DNA of 64,000 nt from Sycobia sp. Sy_11 (GCA_018907035.1 JACCIC010000350.1:1-64000); one strand, 5' to 3'; positions 39,533-51,390 are shown, counted from the stretch's first letter. Numbers and translations: made by a program. The notes: generated by a model not told the origin, from the letters alone.

Positions 39533-41222
39533 TTATCGCATTCCTCCACTAACTTCAATTGATGCTCCAGTAATATAAGAACTTTTTTCAGAAGCTAAAA
39601 ATAGTATTAATTCAGCTACTTCAACTGGTTTTCCTATCCGCTTTAATGCAACTCTATCGATAAACATGCCTTTTACTTTCTCTGGAACAATACTTGTCAT
39701 TTGAGTTTCTATAAATCCAGGAAGTACAGCATTGACTCTAATGTTATATCTAAAAAGAATTATTGCATGTTAAAAGTAAAAGCATATTATTACTTTAAAT
39801 ATTGATGCTGGTCTTACTGTCCAAATTCCAAAGCAGCAGTTTTTGTTAAGGCTTCAACACCCGCCTTAGATGCTGCATAATTTCCTTGTCCAATATTTCC
39901 ATTTTTTCCTGAAACCGAAGCCAAATTGACAATAGAGCCTCCTTTTGTACTTCCAGAATTTATCATTTCTTTTGCAGCACACTGAGTTACAAGGAATGTT
40001 CCTTTCAAATTCACATTAACTACACTATCAAAATCCTGTTCACTCAAATTTATCAAGAAATTATCCCTTGTAATTCCTGCAGAATTGATTATAAGTGTTG
40101 GTGGCACTAAAAAATGCTTTTTTATTTTAGTAAATACATTTTCAATACTATTTAGATTCTTGACATCAATTTGTAAGGAAAGATGTTCCGCTCCTGAACT
40201 TAAACAGAAAAAATTAACTATGTAGTGAACTTATAAAAATGAATAACTATTTTAAACAAAAATTTGATTATTGTATATATATTAACAATTCAATATTTAT
40301 TTTAGTTATAAACTACATACTAGGCATAAATAGTATAAATCTGAAACAACTTAACCATATAAATTGAGAATAATAAAATAGTTAAATATTTAAAATTTTA
40401 CAATTTTAAAAATTAATTAATTGTAAACTTATTTTACTTTTTATTGAAGATTTTTTGAATGTATTAATTCTACTTAATTATTAGAAGAAAATTATATGGA
40501 TTTATTTATTCACATCTGTTTGAAATAATTACAAAGAAAAAGTTTTGAAAAATCCTATTGATTGTTAATAAAAAATTCAATGATTTTAACATATTCTAAA
40601 TACTTTATAAAATATAAATTCGCATTTTCAAAAAAAAAAAAAAAAAAAACCATTTGCGTATAAAGCATATTTTAGAAAGAAAGGTTTCGCCTAGGTACAT
40701 AGCTCTGCATAAAGATATTTATTTAGAATATGTACGCGGATATGCTATATATACGCGTGTGATATGCACACGCAGAATTACATGCGTAATGCACAGTGTT
40801 TTTCGGGCGACTTATCTATAATAAATATAGATATATATTGCCAAAGCTATCGGGTCTCCCAAATATACACAGCGGGGGGCGTTGAAATATTTTTAAATGC
40901 ATTTATATAGGCACGTATGCCTGTATACCTATTTGTATATACACACCTATAACTTACTTTGTTCCGACATACACATATATATTTATATATACGTATAAGG
41001 AAAGGGGTTCTGCGCGCACGCGTAACTTTTTACCTTGGAGCATGCCGGCCGTGTCCTCGGCGGCCTTGACATTTTCATCCGCGGCTACGACCTTGGCTCC
41101 TTCCAGCGCGAGCAGTTTGCAGACCGCCCTCCCGATGCCGCTACCCGCGCCTGCGAAAATCCACGAGAGCGTACAGCATATATTATCAGTCCCCCCCCCC
41201 CGAAATACCCGTAAATACGTCA

Positions 41223-41274
<52 letters not shown>

Positions 41275-41416
41275 GTTCTTATATTATCGCCCTCTAGAGT
41301 GTTACTGTGCATGTATGTGTGTGCGCGCGCGCGCGCGGCATCCTGGGCCCTCCTCGCGTACTCCCGGTGTGCGCAAATGTGCACGTGGAGTCAACAGTGT
41401 GCATGTACCCCGCACG

Positions 41417-41471
<55 letters not shown>

Positions 41472-41759
41472 GCTCCCTCCCATCAGCACAGCATTGTCCC
41501 TTGTCTCATCCTCGGATCCTCCCCCTCTCCCGCGGGCATTTTCCGCAGGTGCTGTCGTACACGTGCGCAGCATGGTGCATGTGCGCCGCTATATGTATGT
41601 AATGCGAAATAGTAAACAAAACAGCCCTCATGCCTCCTTGCCGTTCGATACAATTGTTACGAGTATAGAGGGAGGAAGCGAGTGAGTGAGGAGGGCGAGA
41701 TGGGAGAATAAGGCCAGAAAACATGCGCAATAAATATATATATATACATATATATATAA

Positions 41760-41792
<33 letters not shown>

Positions 41793-41888
41793 TGTATGTA
41801 TGTATGTATGTATGTATGTATGTGTGTGCGAGTGTGTGTACAAACCTGTGACAATGGCCAATTTTCCAGCGAGAATACCCGTCGTCAT
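39533..41888 (-). CDS. HSD17B8: Short-chain dehydrogenase, HSD17B8-type 3-ketoacyl reductase
   Basis: There are four exons on the minus strand: 41846-41888, 41034-41150, 39818-40193 and 39533-39749. All junctions have GT/AG and keep frame, giving 250 residues. An in-frame TAA lies 30 nt before the ATG. Visible SDR features are the cofactor motif TGAGSGIG (14-21, split by intron 1), NSAG (90-93), catalytic N115, S146 and YAASK (Y159, K163), then the conserved VLPGF and a C-terminus of the type SYITGASIEVSGG. The family oxidises or reduces 17-beta-hydroxysteroids. In vertebrates HSD17B8 pairs with CBR4 as the mitochondrial NADH-dependent 3-ketoacyl-ACP reductase (KAR). That role is inferred here; no mitochondrial presequence is obvious. 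The exon 3 acceptor must be TTCAG (exon starting at 40193) rather than the AAG 5 nt upstream, because only it keeps frame. The introns contain long TA arrays. Confidence 0.93.
40194..41033 (-). other. Intron 2 of HSD17B8
   Basis: An 840-bp intron that is AT-rich in its distal half. It contains a poly-A tract (about 40630-40650) and no TA array over 20 bp. I see no coding sequence inside. Confidence 0.75.
41151..41845 (-). other. Intron 1 of HSD17B8, packed with microsatellites
   Basis: A 695-bp intron holding TA arrays at about 41226-41271 and 41418-41466 and a TATG array at 41764-41824. It separates the first half of the cofactor motif (exon 1) from the second (exon 2). Open frames across it are repeat translations. 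Confidence 0.75.
41764..41824. repeat. (TATG)n tetranucleotide array
   Basis: About 15 perfect TATG units. On the minus strand it begins about 20 nt after the splice donor of HSD17B8 exon 1. Confidence 0.93.
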
Positions 41889-42153
41889 GCTGCGTCGTGC
41901 GCCGCTACAGCACGGTTACACATAAACTGTAATGTACTTGATGAAAACTTGATGTGTATGTACGGGACTCTGCCTCTGTTCTGTATATATATATGTAACA
42001 GAAGAGAGAAAGATACGGTAGGAGAAAGAGATAAGGCTGGCGAATGTTGGAAGATTGTATAAGCTTAACAGAGGTTCACAATTATGTCGCTGCCGTGTTT
42101 TCATAGAAGTATCCAAGAATTTTTCTGTTATTATTATTTTTATTGTTTCTGTG

Positions 42154-42252
<99 letters not shown>

Positions 42253-43169
42253 GCTATTAACGTTATTGTTATTGCTATTGTTACCGAAAAACAATCTTAA
42301 CGTCTTTGCTATGAAAATCCGCATATTGTATAAGATTCATCTAAAGCAAAACCAAAACCTGCTTATATCTCTCTCTGCGATTCGAGCGAACGGTTGAGAG
42401 TAAAAAATTCTGCTAAACGTTTTCATAAATAAACGATACGCCAATGCACGAATAAAATATATTAAAAGGTGTGTGGCGTGTGACCAACTGTACATCGTTT
42501 ATGCTACTATATATACTTAATGTTTTCAAACAGCGTTTCCGACGTTTTCGCTTTTTACTAAATCTTTATATCAATATACAATATGTAATATAGTTTCAAA
42601 ATACATTTGTGTGAAATTTTTCAGAAAAATTGTCATAATGCTTACCGTGTTATTTGGTTATTTTACTTCGATCTTAGCAGCACGCCTGTTACTACTTGCG
42701 TTAATTGTTATAGAAGATTAGACATGATTTCTTGATACTGTTTCGGATCAGAAATTTCGAGTATGTTACAAGATCATAAGTAACCGTTTTTTACAATATT
42801 TTTTTAACAATGCTTTTTCTTATTTATAAAAAGAAAAAAAATTTTATGCTTACGAAACCGCCGTCTGAAGATATTGGACAAATGTTTTTGAATGGCAAAA
42901 GTAAACGACGGAATAGAGAATTGTGACGAATTTTGCAGAGGTACGAAGAAGGTCTATATAAAAATTATTTTATATACTTGAAAAAAAAGAAAAAGTAAAA
43001 AAGAACATCGATTAAAATCTCGATTGTTCCACTGCATACAGAAGTTGTGTATAAAATAAGTCTAGTGAACATTTGATGGCAATCGGTGGGGCCGCTTTTG
43101 GACATGTCGTTGTTAAGTGACGATTTTGGAAATGTCACTCTTTCCTATGTCTATACCTAGAGAAATTTC

Positions 43170-43228
<59 letters not shown>

Positions 43229-43424
43229 GTTTTTCTTCAAGGCCTTTAGCATGCGAACCGCAGCGCCGCCAACACCGGCTATGTATCGCATCCTGATGCA
43301 TTTTTACGTTTCAAAAAAAAAAAAAAAAAAAAATTAAATAATTGTACCGCGATCCGCGACAGGCTCCCTTATCTATATATTCCGCGCAATTTTACACATA
43401 TAATATAGGATTATCAGTCGCGCC

Positions 43425-43462
<38 letters not shown>

Positions 43463-44619
43463 CGCACGCGGTCCACCACCGCGGCCGTGACGTAACGGTC
43501 CGGCGACGACGCAAGAAATGAGCCGTGGGGGGAGGGGGAGGGATGCGGAGGCCAACGACGCGCGCGCGACCAACCGATGATGCGCGAAAAGTAGTCAGCG
43601 CCTCGCTATTGTCCGGCGACCGATCGATCGCGGTCGTATAATATGTGTGTACGTGTGTGTATATGTATATATAAAGATTACATCGCCAGAAGCGGATGGA
43701 AAAAGAAGCCGAGGATGTAGGAGGAGGAAGAAACGGCGGATAATCCTTGAGAACGCGTTCGCCGGCTGCTTCAGTCCTCCGTCCTCCTTATATATACCCT
43801 CCCTTATCGATATTACTTATTCCAGAGGTTGGATGTCTGCGTGCGTACAGGTGTATATATATATATACAAAATAAATCGAGCTTATTGCGCTAGAAAACG
43901 TCCATATATAATGTGCTGGTTCGTTCTAACGAGCCCCTTATTGATATATGAACGTGTATCCTTTGCCATACACGAGCTGTACGCACGCAAGTTTATTATG
44001 AAGATTAGTATAGAGTTAGGCACATACGATATTTGTTATACTCGATATAAATTCGAAATTGGCCTAATATTTGTATATTTATACATACCTAAGGTCGTCT
44101 TTACATATAGAGGCCCAAAAATAAAGAGAATAAAAGACATATTTTTTTTATAAGTAAAATATATAAATTCATAAGGCAAAAAACTAATTACGTAATATAA
44201 TTTTTCTATTTCCAGCTTCAAAAAAGAAATCTTTTATGAATTCTTCTAACAGAATTCGATCAATTATAATACTTTATATATTTAGGAATTTCACGAATCG
44301 CGTTCGATCGAAAGTTATCGAAAGTGACTATCGAAAAGATAGCCGAACGATGCAAGATTCAGCAGGCTTCGAATTCAGAGAAACTTAATAGTATACTTGA
44401 TTTTTGATAAAAAAAAATATTGGTTATGCATTGTTTAAAATTACAAAACACATTCAATTAAACAACAAGACGGTGAGTTTTTTTCAGGGATCGTGTACGA
44501 TTTCTCAAATTTTTATCAACGATTTATAAAAAGTTATCGACTCATTCGAACAGTTTGTAACGTTTCTATGAGTTCCTTTCACATTATTTATAACTTATAC
44601 CGCCCAAAACTTTATGGAA
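41889..44619. other. HSD17B8 upstream region and spacer
   Basis: No gene is supported. It holds the ATC/ATT trinucleotide array (42154-42252), TA arrays at about 43171-43225 and 43430-43459, a poly-A at about 43313-43333, and a CpG-rich patch at about 43460-43640 with a CRE-like TGACGTAA. That patch resembles a promoter but no following gene is visible. Confidence 0.5.
42154..42252. repeat. Compound (ATC)n(ATT)n trinucleotide array
   Basis: About 15 ATC units pass into about 18 ATT units. Several frames are open through it (poly-Ile, Asp/Asn or Met), which explains the spurious open frames there. Confidence 0.93.
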
Positions 44620-44694
44620 AAAAATTTTTTTTTTGGTTTATGTTTTTTTTTAATGTTTTTAAGGCGCATCAACTTCTCATTATCAGCGCCTACT

Positions 44695-45027
44695 TTATTT
44701 AATACATTTATGAAATACGCTTTTTAATATATGTCTAAGTAGTAGATTTCTACTCTTTACAGATCTAGATATGGTCCAAAAAGGGTTAATTTCTTTGAGT
44801 AGAGTCAATGCTTTCTTCATATTCTTTCCATTGTTGAGTAGTTCCCTTAGGATATCTGGTAGTTTATGTTTTTCACGGTTGATTTTATATTTATTGCATG
44901 TAATAAAAAAATGTTCAACAACTGTGAAGGCTTCCTTACAGGCATCGCAATGATTGGGTGTATTTTTGGTAATATGATCACAGTGTATTAGTTTTGTGTG
45001 TCCTATTCGTAGTCTGGTGAGTATCAC
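44695..45027 (-). pseudogene. C-terminal tail of a non-LTR RT ORF
   Basis: A 110-codon open frame starting with a motif of the type LTRLRIGHTKL, then CDAC and VVEHFFITC, the Cys/His-containing tail found after RNase H in insect Jockey-like polyproteins. It has a natural end (stop before the A-rich tail) but no intact upstream ORF. Confidence 0.78.
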
Positions 45028-45254
45028 TTGACTTTTCCTGTCAAATTAAGCCAACTGGATTGTTTGAAAGAAGTTTTGTTTTATTTTGTGCAACTGAAGA
45101 TGATAGCTTTTCGACTCGTTGTTTCACGCCTCATTTGTCGCTTTTACTAGATGACTCTTGATTTCTTTATGATAAATATGAAGAGTTGCAAGAGACTTTA
45201 GTCGAGTCATGTTCTTTTAAGCCGAAATCGAAAGGTATATAAAAGGTATATAAA

Positions 45255-45578
45255 TTATACGAGTTTAATGTCGATATTTTGTTCTGTTAGGACTATAGTT
45301 TGAATAATTTCTTTTATGATCGGATTATCGTGATTAAGGTTTCTTAGTGCGCCAAGAACGTCTTTCGAATCTATATCGATAATAGCTTTTTGTATATTAA
45401 TATTCTGAATATTGTTTACGGTTTTTAATATTGCATGGGCTTCTATAGAAAATATAGAGAAGTACTCTAGTAATTTAAATGTTAAGTCCTTATCCGGTGT
45501 AATCACGGCAGAACCGGTGCTACTATTTATTTTTGACGCGTAGATGAATATACATTTATAGTTTCCTAGTTTTTTCAC
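45255..45578 (-). pseudogene. RNase H domain remnant of the retrotransposon
   Basis: A 107-codon frame with recognisable RNase H landmarks: a GSAVI strand, IEAHAILKTV (Glu in the second catalytic motif), and AIIDIDSKDVL (third-motif Asp-Ser) followed by ALRNLNHDNPI. The first catalytic motif, normally YTDGSK, reads IYASK, so the first catalytic Asp is gone. The domain is therefore inactive as well as isolated. Confidence 0.75.
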
Positions 45579-45849
45579 AGTTTCCTTGAATATATTATTT
45601 GTTGCAACATTTTTTTGGCCTTTTTGTGTTGCCTGTCAAAAACTATTCAATTATTTATGGTGGCCTTAATTGCCATGGGGACAGCAAGTATTGTCCTCTA
45701 GGGATGACTGGCCGAAATACTTCATTTATGTTTTCGATGTAAGGTTCTTAGATAAAAAGGTTTTGGAAACGTTTTTCTTTTTTTGTAATTTTTATTACGG
45801 CGTTCGTTACAAATATATTTGTTTACCGGATTATTTGTATTGGAGGATA

Positions 45850-46215
45850 TAGCTAACGCGTATGATATACTCAGTTGCATTCTTTTAATTTCTAAGGGTA
45901 ATTGATTTGGTTCTCTTAAGATATATTTCGTAGAACTAGTGCAAAAGACTCGTAATACGTTTTTTGCAGTAGTCTTTTGTATTAGGTCTAGTTTTCTCAG
46001 ATAGTTTTACTTATAGAATTGTAGATTATGGATCCATAATCTAGTTTAGATATGTTAAGTGATTTATAGGTGTTTACAAGTATAGTATAGTCTGCACTCC
46101 AATTTTTTAAAGCTAGTATTTTTAGTAGATTGAGTTTTTTGTTGCAATTTTGTTTTTTATATCTTTAATGTATTGTGTCCAATTCAGATTTGAATCAAGG
46201 GCCATACTCAAAATG
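45850..46215 (-). pseudogene. Reverse transcriptase C-terminal (thumb) remnant
   Basis: A frame interrupted by stops reads pieces such as LDSNLNWTQYIKDIKNK, then NWSADYTILVNTYKSL, KLDYGSIIYNS and, after a break, LPLEIKRMQLSISYAL. This order is typical of the segment after the YADD motif in Jockey-type RTs. At least two stops or frameshifts break it. Confidence 0.72.
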
Positions 46216-46259
46216 TTTATAGTGTCAGATATATTTATGTTTGTGTTATTTTGTTCTTA

Positions 46260-46500
46260 TCTATTTGCTATTTGAAAAAGATTATTGCTGTAGATTTGGT
46301 CTTAGAGAATACGGTATTGATGAGCAAGCGTTGGATATAATAATTCGTTTATGTTTAGTAATTAGAGGGCGAATGAATAGTTCATGTACTCCTATATTGA
46401 TTATTCTGTGTGTACTTACTAAATTTTCTGCTATTTCTTTGCTCGCGAGGAAAATGCACATTCTTCCATTTCATATGCGAGATGCGAATTTTGCATTGAG
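46260..46500 (-). pseudogene. ORF1/Gag-like remnant of the retrotransposon
   Basis: The minus-strand frame gives NGRMCIFLASKEIAENLV, then a segment with RPLITKHKRIIISNACSSIP. I associate this with ORF1 proteins of insect Jockey-type elements, upstream of the zinc knuckles. It has one in-frame stop and ends in a stop about 20 nt before the RT-derived sequence frame begins. The ORF1 label is from family memory and is less certain than the RT and RNase H labels. Confidence 0.5.
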
Positions 46501-46560
46501 TGGTTTGATGATTTGTCCTATTACTATTATATATTCTTATAGTTGAATACTTTCTTTGCT

Positions 46561-47861
46561 ATCTATTACTATGGTATTTTTTGGTAAATTTATTCATTTG
46601 TATGGTATCAGAATAGCTTTGTTGTCGACTAATTTCTTGCGTCTGTGACAGTTTGCATGTCCTGATGAGCCCTGTTATCAAAAGTCATCGAGGCTATTAT
46701 GAACATTTTATGGATTAATGTGCAATCTACACCACTCCACTATTATTATTTATGATTATTTTTGTGTATCACATAATGGTTACACATGTTTCATCTAAAA
46801 GCCTTAGCACGGTTGGAACGGAACTCGCAATTTTGAGACGTCCGAACTGTACGACGCTCGACGAGGGACCATTCTCTTTCTTATTACGTCGAGTTTAGGG
46901 ACAAAATAATTTCATATACATTAACTGAATTTTTGCTATTGCTGAAAAATCCATTACACGCGTTGACAGTGCACAGAAATCAGACGCATACAAGGGAAAG
47001 TCTTTTTAAAGTTTTATTTATTATTTATAAGACAATTTATTGAAAAATTCAAGAGTTTAAAGTAGCAAGTCGCAACCGCGTCGATGCGTTAAAATTAGTT
47101 TATCCATTTATAGCAACATATTGCGTATTAATAGAACAATACATCGATCAACGCTGAAATAATAATTTATACAGTAAATTTAGCAGCAAAGTTAATTTAA
47201 AAAAAAAAAATTATAAATACGTGTCAAGATAATTGAAAATCCGAACCACGAGAGGATCTTATAATATACGATAAATATAGTGAGCATATAGCACAAAATA
47301 TAACGCGCACTAATATAGCATATAATATGTATATACGGCTTTCCCACCAATACGTAAATGACTTTCTCATAAGAAAAATCTTAAGATTTCTGCTATGCAA
47401 GGATGTGTAAAAAGCACAGCCGACATCCCAGTTTCAGGAATTCACCTGGAGAAACGTTGACGGTTGCCCCAGCACTTCGACGAACGGAACTCTGGAAAAC
47501 TACATGGCAACTTTAGCCACGCATTTTAACGGCAAATTAAGATCCATAATCTTATTGGATTGCAATTAAAGATACTTTAAACTAATAACATTATTTGTTT
47601 TTTTTGTAAACGTGCACATTGACACGTTAGTCATTTTATACGCTTAATCCTATATACTTCTGTTCTTAAATTATCATTTACTAGATACTTCCTAATGAGG
47701 ATTTGTTTTTTTAAATATGCTCATATAGGTCTTTGAGACCTTGTTCTTGAAGATAATAGCAATGACATGTACATAAATATTAATATTATGTACTTATATA
47801 CTGTGGTCTACAGATTCTAAAAGCTAATACGGAAGATCTTAATAGTCGGTAAATAAATAAT
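46561..47861. other. Spacer without identifiable genes
   Basis: AT-rich sequence with no long microsatellite and no open frame worth naming. The first 100-150 bp may still belong to the retrotransposon's 5' part. Nothing else is recognised. Confidence 0.5.
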
Positions 47862-48000
47862 GGCTGAACAGGCCAACAACGGATGAGAACATTGAAGAAA
47901 CGAACAAAAGCCAGTATATATTTAGCCAATCGTCAAATCGACGTTAGAGAAATTGCCGAGGATATTGGAATATCGGTTGGCTCGTATATAGCGTACAATT
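47862..48000 (+). mobile_element. Mariner transposase N-terminal scrap
   Basis: The sequence encodes TTDENIEETNK in one frame and then, after a +1 or -1 shift near 47916, ANRQIDVREIAEDIGISVGS. That is the first helix-turn-helix of mariner-type transposases (compare the VREIAE..GISVGS signature). Similarity stops abruptly after GS. No catalytic DD34D part or terminal inverted repeats are visible. A 131-codon frame at 47883-48278 fuses this piece to unrelated sequence and is not a gene. Confidence 0.7.
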
Positions 48001-48992
48001 ATTTCGAACGCTTGGAAGTTTCTTCAGAAACACGCGTTAACGCATCTGTTAGTGCATCATTGCTATCATCATTGCAATCATCACTCGTCCCGTGCCATCC
48101 TATTACAGATTTTGGCCCACTTTCGATTTTTTGCCGCTGCGGAGGGGTAACGACGCAGCGACGAGAAAGACAAAAATTGCAAAGAACTTTATATGAGATA
48201 TTATTTCAAGAGGTCATTTACAGAAGTGCCTCGACGATGGGAAAGAACGAAGTCACCTTATATTGCGTAAGGATCTAGTTAATATTGAACGTTCGTGGAT
48301 AAATAAATATCTTTTCTAAAAATAAAGTACAAAGTTACCTCTGACTCTTATATGCGAGTACAAAAAATTGAAGAGACTGTATTTATAATGAACGAAAGGA
48401 TCAGATTTCTTTGAAAATTCTCGTACGCGCGTTTCTCAGGTTCGTACCGCCTGTGACTTAGCCGTGAAATTTTTCCCATTCGAAATCGAAACTGCGAACG
48501 ATTGGCCGCGTTCTTGCAGTTTTGCTCGAGAGATTCTGCCGGGAAGATTTGATTTTCGCCTTTTACGAATTTTTCATTGAATTTTAAAGGGTTGCGAAAC
48601 TGATCACAGTATAGCACGATCTCAGATCGATATATATGTTATATGGATTCAGTATAGGCACATTTGACGGGTGAAATCGTTTCGTCGACCGGTAATTCTA
48701 TTCTGCAAGCTAACCAGCAAGAGGCAGTGTAAAATCTAAAATTTCATTTTCATTAAACCATTATGTGCTCAAAACATATATAGTTATTAAATATATATAC
48801 AATAGTTCGTACAAGCATTTTGCAGAGCTCGCCGTGATTTTTGACAGTTGGTTGCGTCAATGCGAGGCGATCCTCGCTTACACGGACGTCGGCACGAATG
48901 CGAAATCAACTTCTCCCATACGGGAGTATAGCGAGGGTGTGCGATGTATCACACCTGTGGGCCACCTCGTTCGCCGTATCTCATATATACAC

Positions 48993-49048
<56 letters not shown>

Positions 49049-49141
49049 CATATATAAATTACTTATATTCCCGGTCCATCCTTAGTACGATCCTCGCGTG
49101 CGACATGACGTCAAAAGAGCCAGCGCGCCCACTCGGGCGTG

Positions 49142-49195
<54 letters not shown>

Positions 49196-49364
49196 GGACG
49201 CGTCGCAACTGACGTCAGAGAGCCCGAGTGCCGCAAAGAGGTGCGGTGCGGTGGAAGGGCACTACAGCGGAAGTACGCACACCGCAGCAACAGCTGATGT
49301 GTTACAGACGCGTTGTACTCATATACCCCTCTCCTCCCTCCGTATTTTATAGTACGGACGCCGC

Positions 49365-49411
<47 letters not shown>

Positions 49412-49416
<5 letters not shown>

Positions 49417-49488
49417 GTGTGTATGTATGTATGTGTGCGTATGTATGTATGTATGTATGTATGTATGTATGTATATATGTATGTATAA
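49412..49488. repeat. Imperfect (TATG)n array next to a (TA)n array
   Basis: Tandem TATG units with a few TGTG and TGCG variants, directly continuing the TA array at 49366-49411. Confidence 0.9.
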
Positions 49489-49729
49489 TATATATGTACG
49501 CGAGATGCAGGGGTTGCACGCCCATCATATACATTGTCATTGCCGAGGTCGCTCAGCGTCTGCGACGCGGCCTTCACTTCCCAGCGGCGCGCGCGTGCAT
49601 ATATTATATACATTGCGCCCCGGGGATGGAAAATCTGATAATGGGGGGTACGCCGTGAAGGGGCGAGGAGGGGGGAGTGCACCGACTGCGAGTCTTTCGA
49701 TTTCCGGAGAAGTCTTGAAAAGCAACGCC

Positions 49730-49786
<57 letters not shown>

Positions 49787-51356
49787 TGCAACCTTTTGCT
49801 TTTCACGCTTATTGTAATCGAAAACAATATAGATTGTTCGTCTGCTTTTCTTTTGTAATTCTATATATACGGATTATTGAGCTGTAGATATTTAGAAAAA
49901 AAAATTTTTGCGGCTATATTATAATATCTAGGGCGTGCACTGAAATATCTGCCTATTGTTAAGCTATATATTTATTTATCAAAAATAATTTTTATACAAA
50001 TGTGGTTTGACTCAAAGGAAGTCAGTTAAGTCTACTGATAAATTTGGTATTGGAGGGGGGGGTGTCAATGTTCAAGGTCGTTTAAAGGCCAATGCCAGTT
50101 ATTTGCTTCTTCTCTTTTTAAATAGCAACCCCTAATTTTGACGACGGATTCTAAAAAGGAGAAAATTTCTTTTAGCCTTTTCTTTAGATTGTCGACTGAA
50201 GTTGTATATTATACGTTGGATTACAGAGGCCGTGAACTAGGCAGTGCTAAAATCGTTACAGTTGAAAGGCCGACTGCAAGTTTTACACTTCCCGGTGTTA
50301 TACCCGGCGCGTGTGACTTTAATTTGCGAAAACTGCGAAAACTGAGAGAATATCATCCGCGAATAGGCGCGTGTCAATTTTTGTTTACACGCACGATTAA
50401 GGGATCCTATTTAAGACAAAAAATGCTGTTATCTAATTCAAATGGCCTTCAGAGTTAACCACTTATGCTTGTCATAGTTATCAATATATTTTTTGAATTG
50501 CAGTTACGAAGGAAAATGGACCATCCTGTACATATATATATATAATCGAAAGTTTGAATTTTCAAGATGTGTGAAATAAGAATCTATAGTCTATTCTCAA
50601 TTTAATAATGTAGTTAGAAAAATTCGTTCGCTTTGTAAGACGAAGTTAACATTGTTAAAGCAATCGACAGGTTTGAAATAAAAAATTTATTTGACACATA
50701 TTGTAATATACCGATGTTATATATTGAAGATAAATATAGACAAATATACGAATGCGATAGCCCGATATCTATTAGCGATAATAAAATTTGACTATTTGAT
50801 GCTAGTCAAATGCTCTCGATCCGTATCTCTAAAGCTAGAGCGAATTATTGGAATTTTCGCCTGTAACTTTCGAGCTGGCCTGGAAATTTTAACTCAAAAT
50901 TAAAATTAAAGTGCAGTTAGAAATTTTCGACTCAAGCATTTTGAAAGTTTAAATAATAAAAAGAATAATTTCACTTCTATAAAAATATAAAATCACTCGT
51001 TCAATTGATGTTGCAAACAATGTATGTCGATACTGTGTAAGAACTTCTACGTGAAGCCTCATTGAGGAAACTTTGTTGTTAAAAAAAAAAAAAAAAAAAA
51101 TGTAAAAGATACCTTGTGCATTAAAAAATAAGACCAAATAAAATTTATTTCGAATAATTTTAATGTTTATACGAATAGATACCATAATTTCTGGATGCGT
51201 ATTGCATACTATATATGATAGAATTCCATTCGGTTTCACCCCCTCGCTGTCGTATAGTCTTCGGGAGTTTTCCTCCTCCAACAAATATGTATTTTAATAT
51301 GTATTTTTTTGTATTAATGTATTTTCCTTTGCTGTACCGCGTATTCTTTGAGTTTG

Positions 51357-51360
<4 letters not shown>

Positions 51361-51390
<30 letters not shown>
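51361..51390. repeat. (CT)n microsatellite
   Basis: Fifteen perfect CT units followed by an imperfect tail. Confidence 0.9.

Larger units (their letters stand above)
44620..46560 (-). mobile_element. Degraded Jockey-type non-LTR retrotransposon
   Basis: Read on the minus strand, this is the relic of a LINE-like element. Going 5' to 3' it contains an ORF1/Gag-like piece (about 46260-46500), the C-terminal part of a reverse transcriptase ORF (about 45850-46215), an RNase H-like domain (45255-45578), a Cys-containing C-terminal tail (44695-45027), and an A-rich 3' end (about 44620-44650). Frameshifts and stops separate the pieces. The endonuclease and the catalytic palm of the RT are absent. 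Assignment to the Jockey clade rests on the RT tail and RNase H similarity recalled from insect elements. The 5' limit is uncertain and may extend to about 46700. I did not identify target-site duplications. Confidence 0.8.

Noticed and set aside
41657..41888. 86-codon minus-strand frame starting at the HSD17B8 ATG
   Set aside because: Only its first 14 codons are real. After the splice donor it reads the TATG and TA arrays of intron 1.
44771..46546. Plus-strand frames within the retrotransposon (44771-44953, 45670-45852, 46241-46546)
   Set aside because: They are antisense shadows of the minus-strand element; protein similarity is only on the minus strand.
46655..46700. CTGATGA word resembling a hammerhead ribozyme core
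   Set aside because: The required GAAA segment and the pairing stems are absent. The sequence more likely belongs to the retrotransposon's decayed 5' part.
50138..50458. 106-codon plus-strand frame
   Set aside because: No domain, no splice context, and no codon signal distinguishable from its surroundings.
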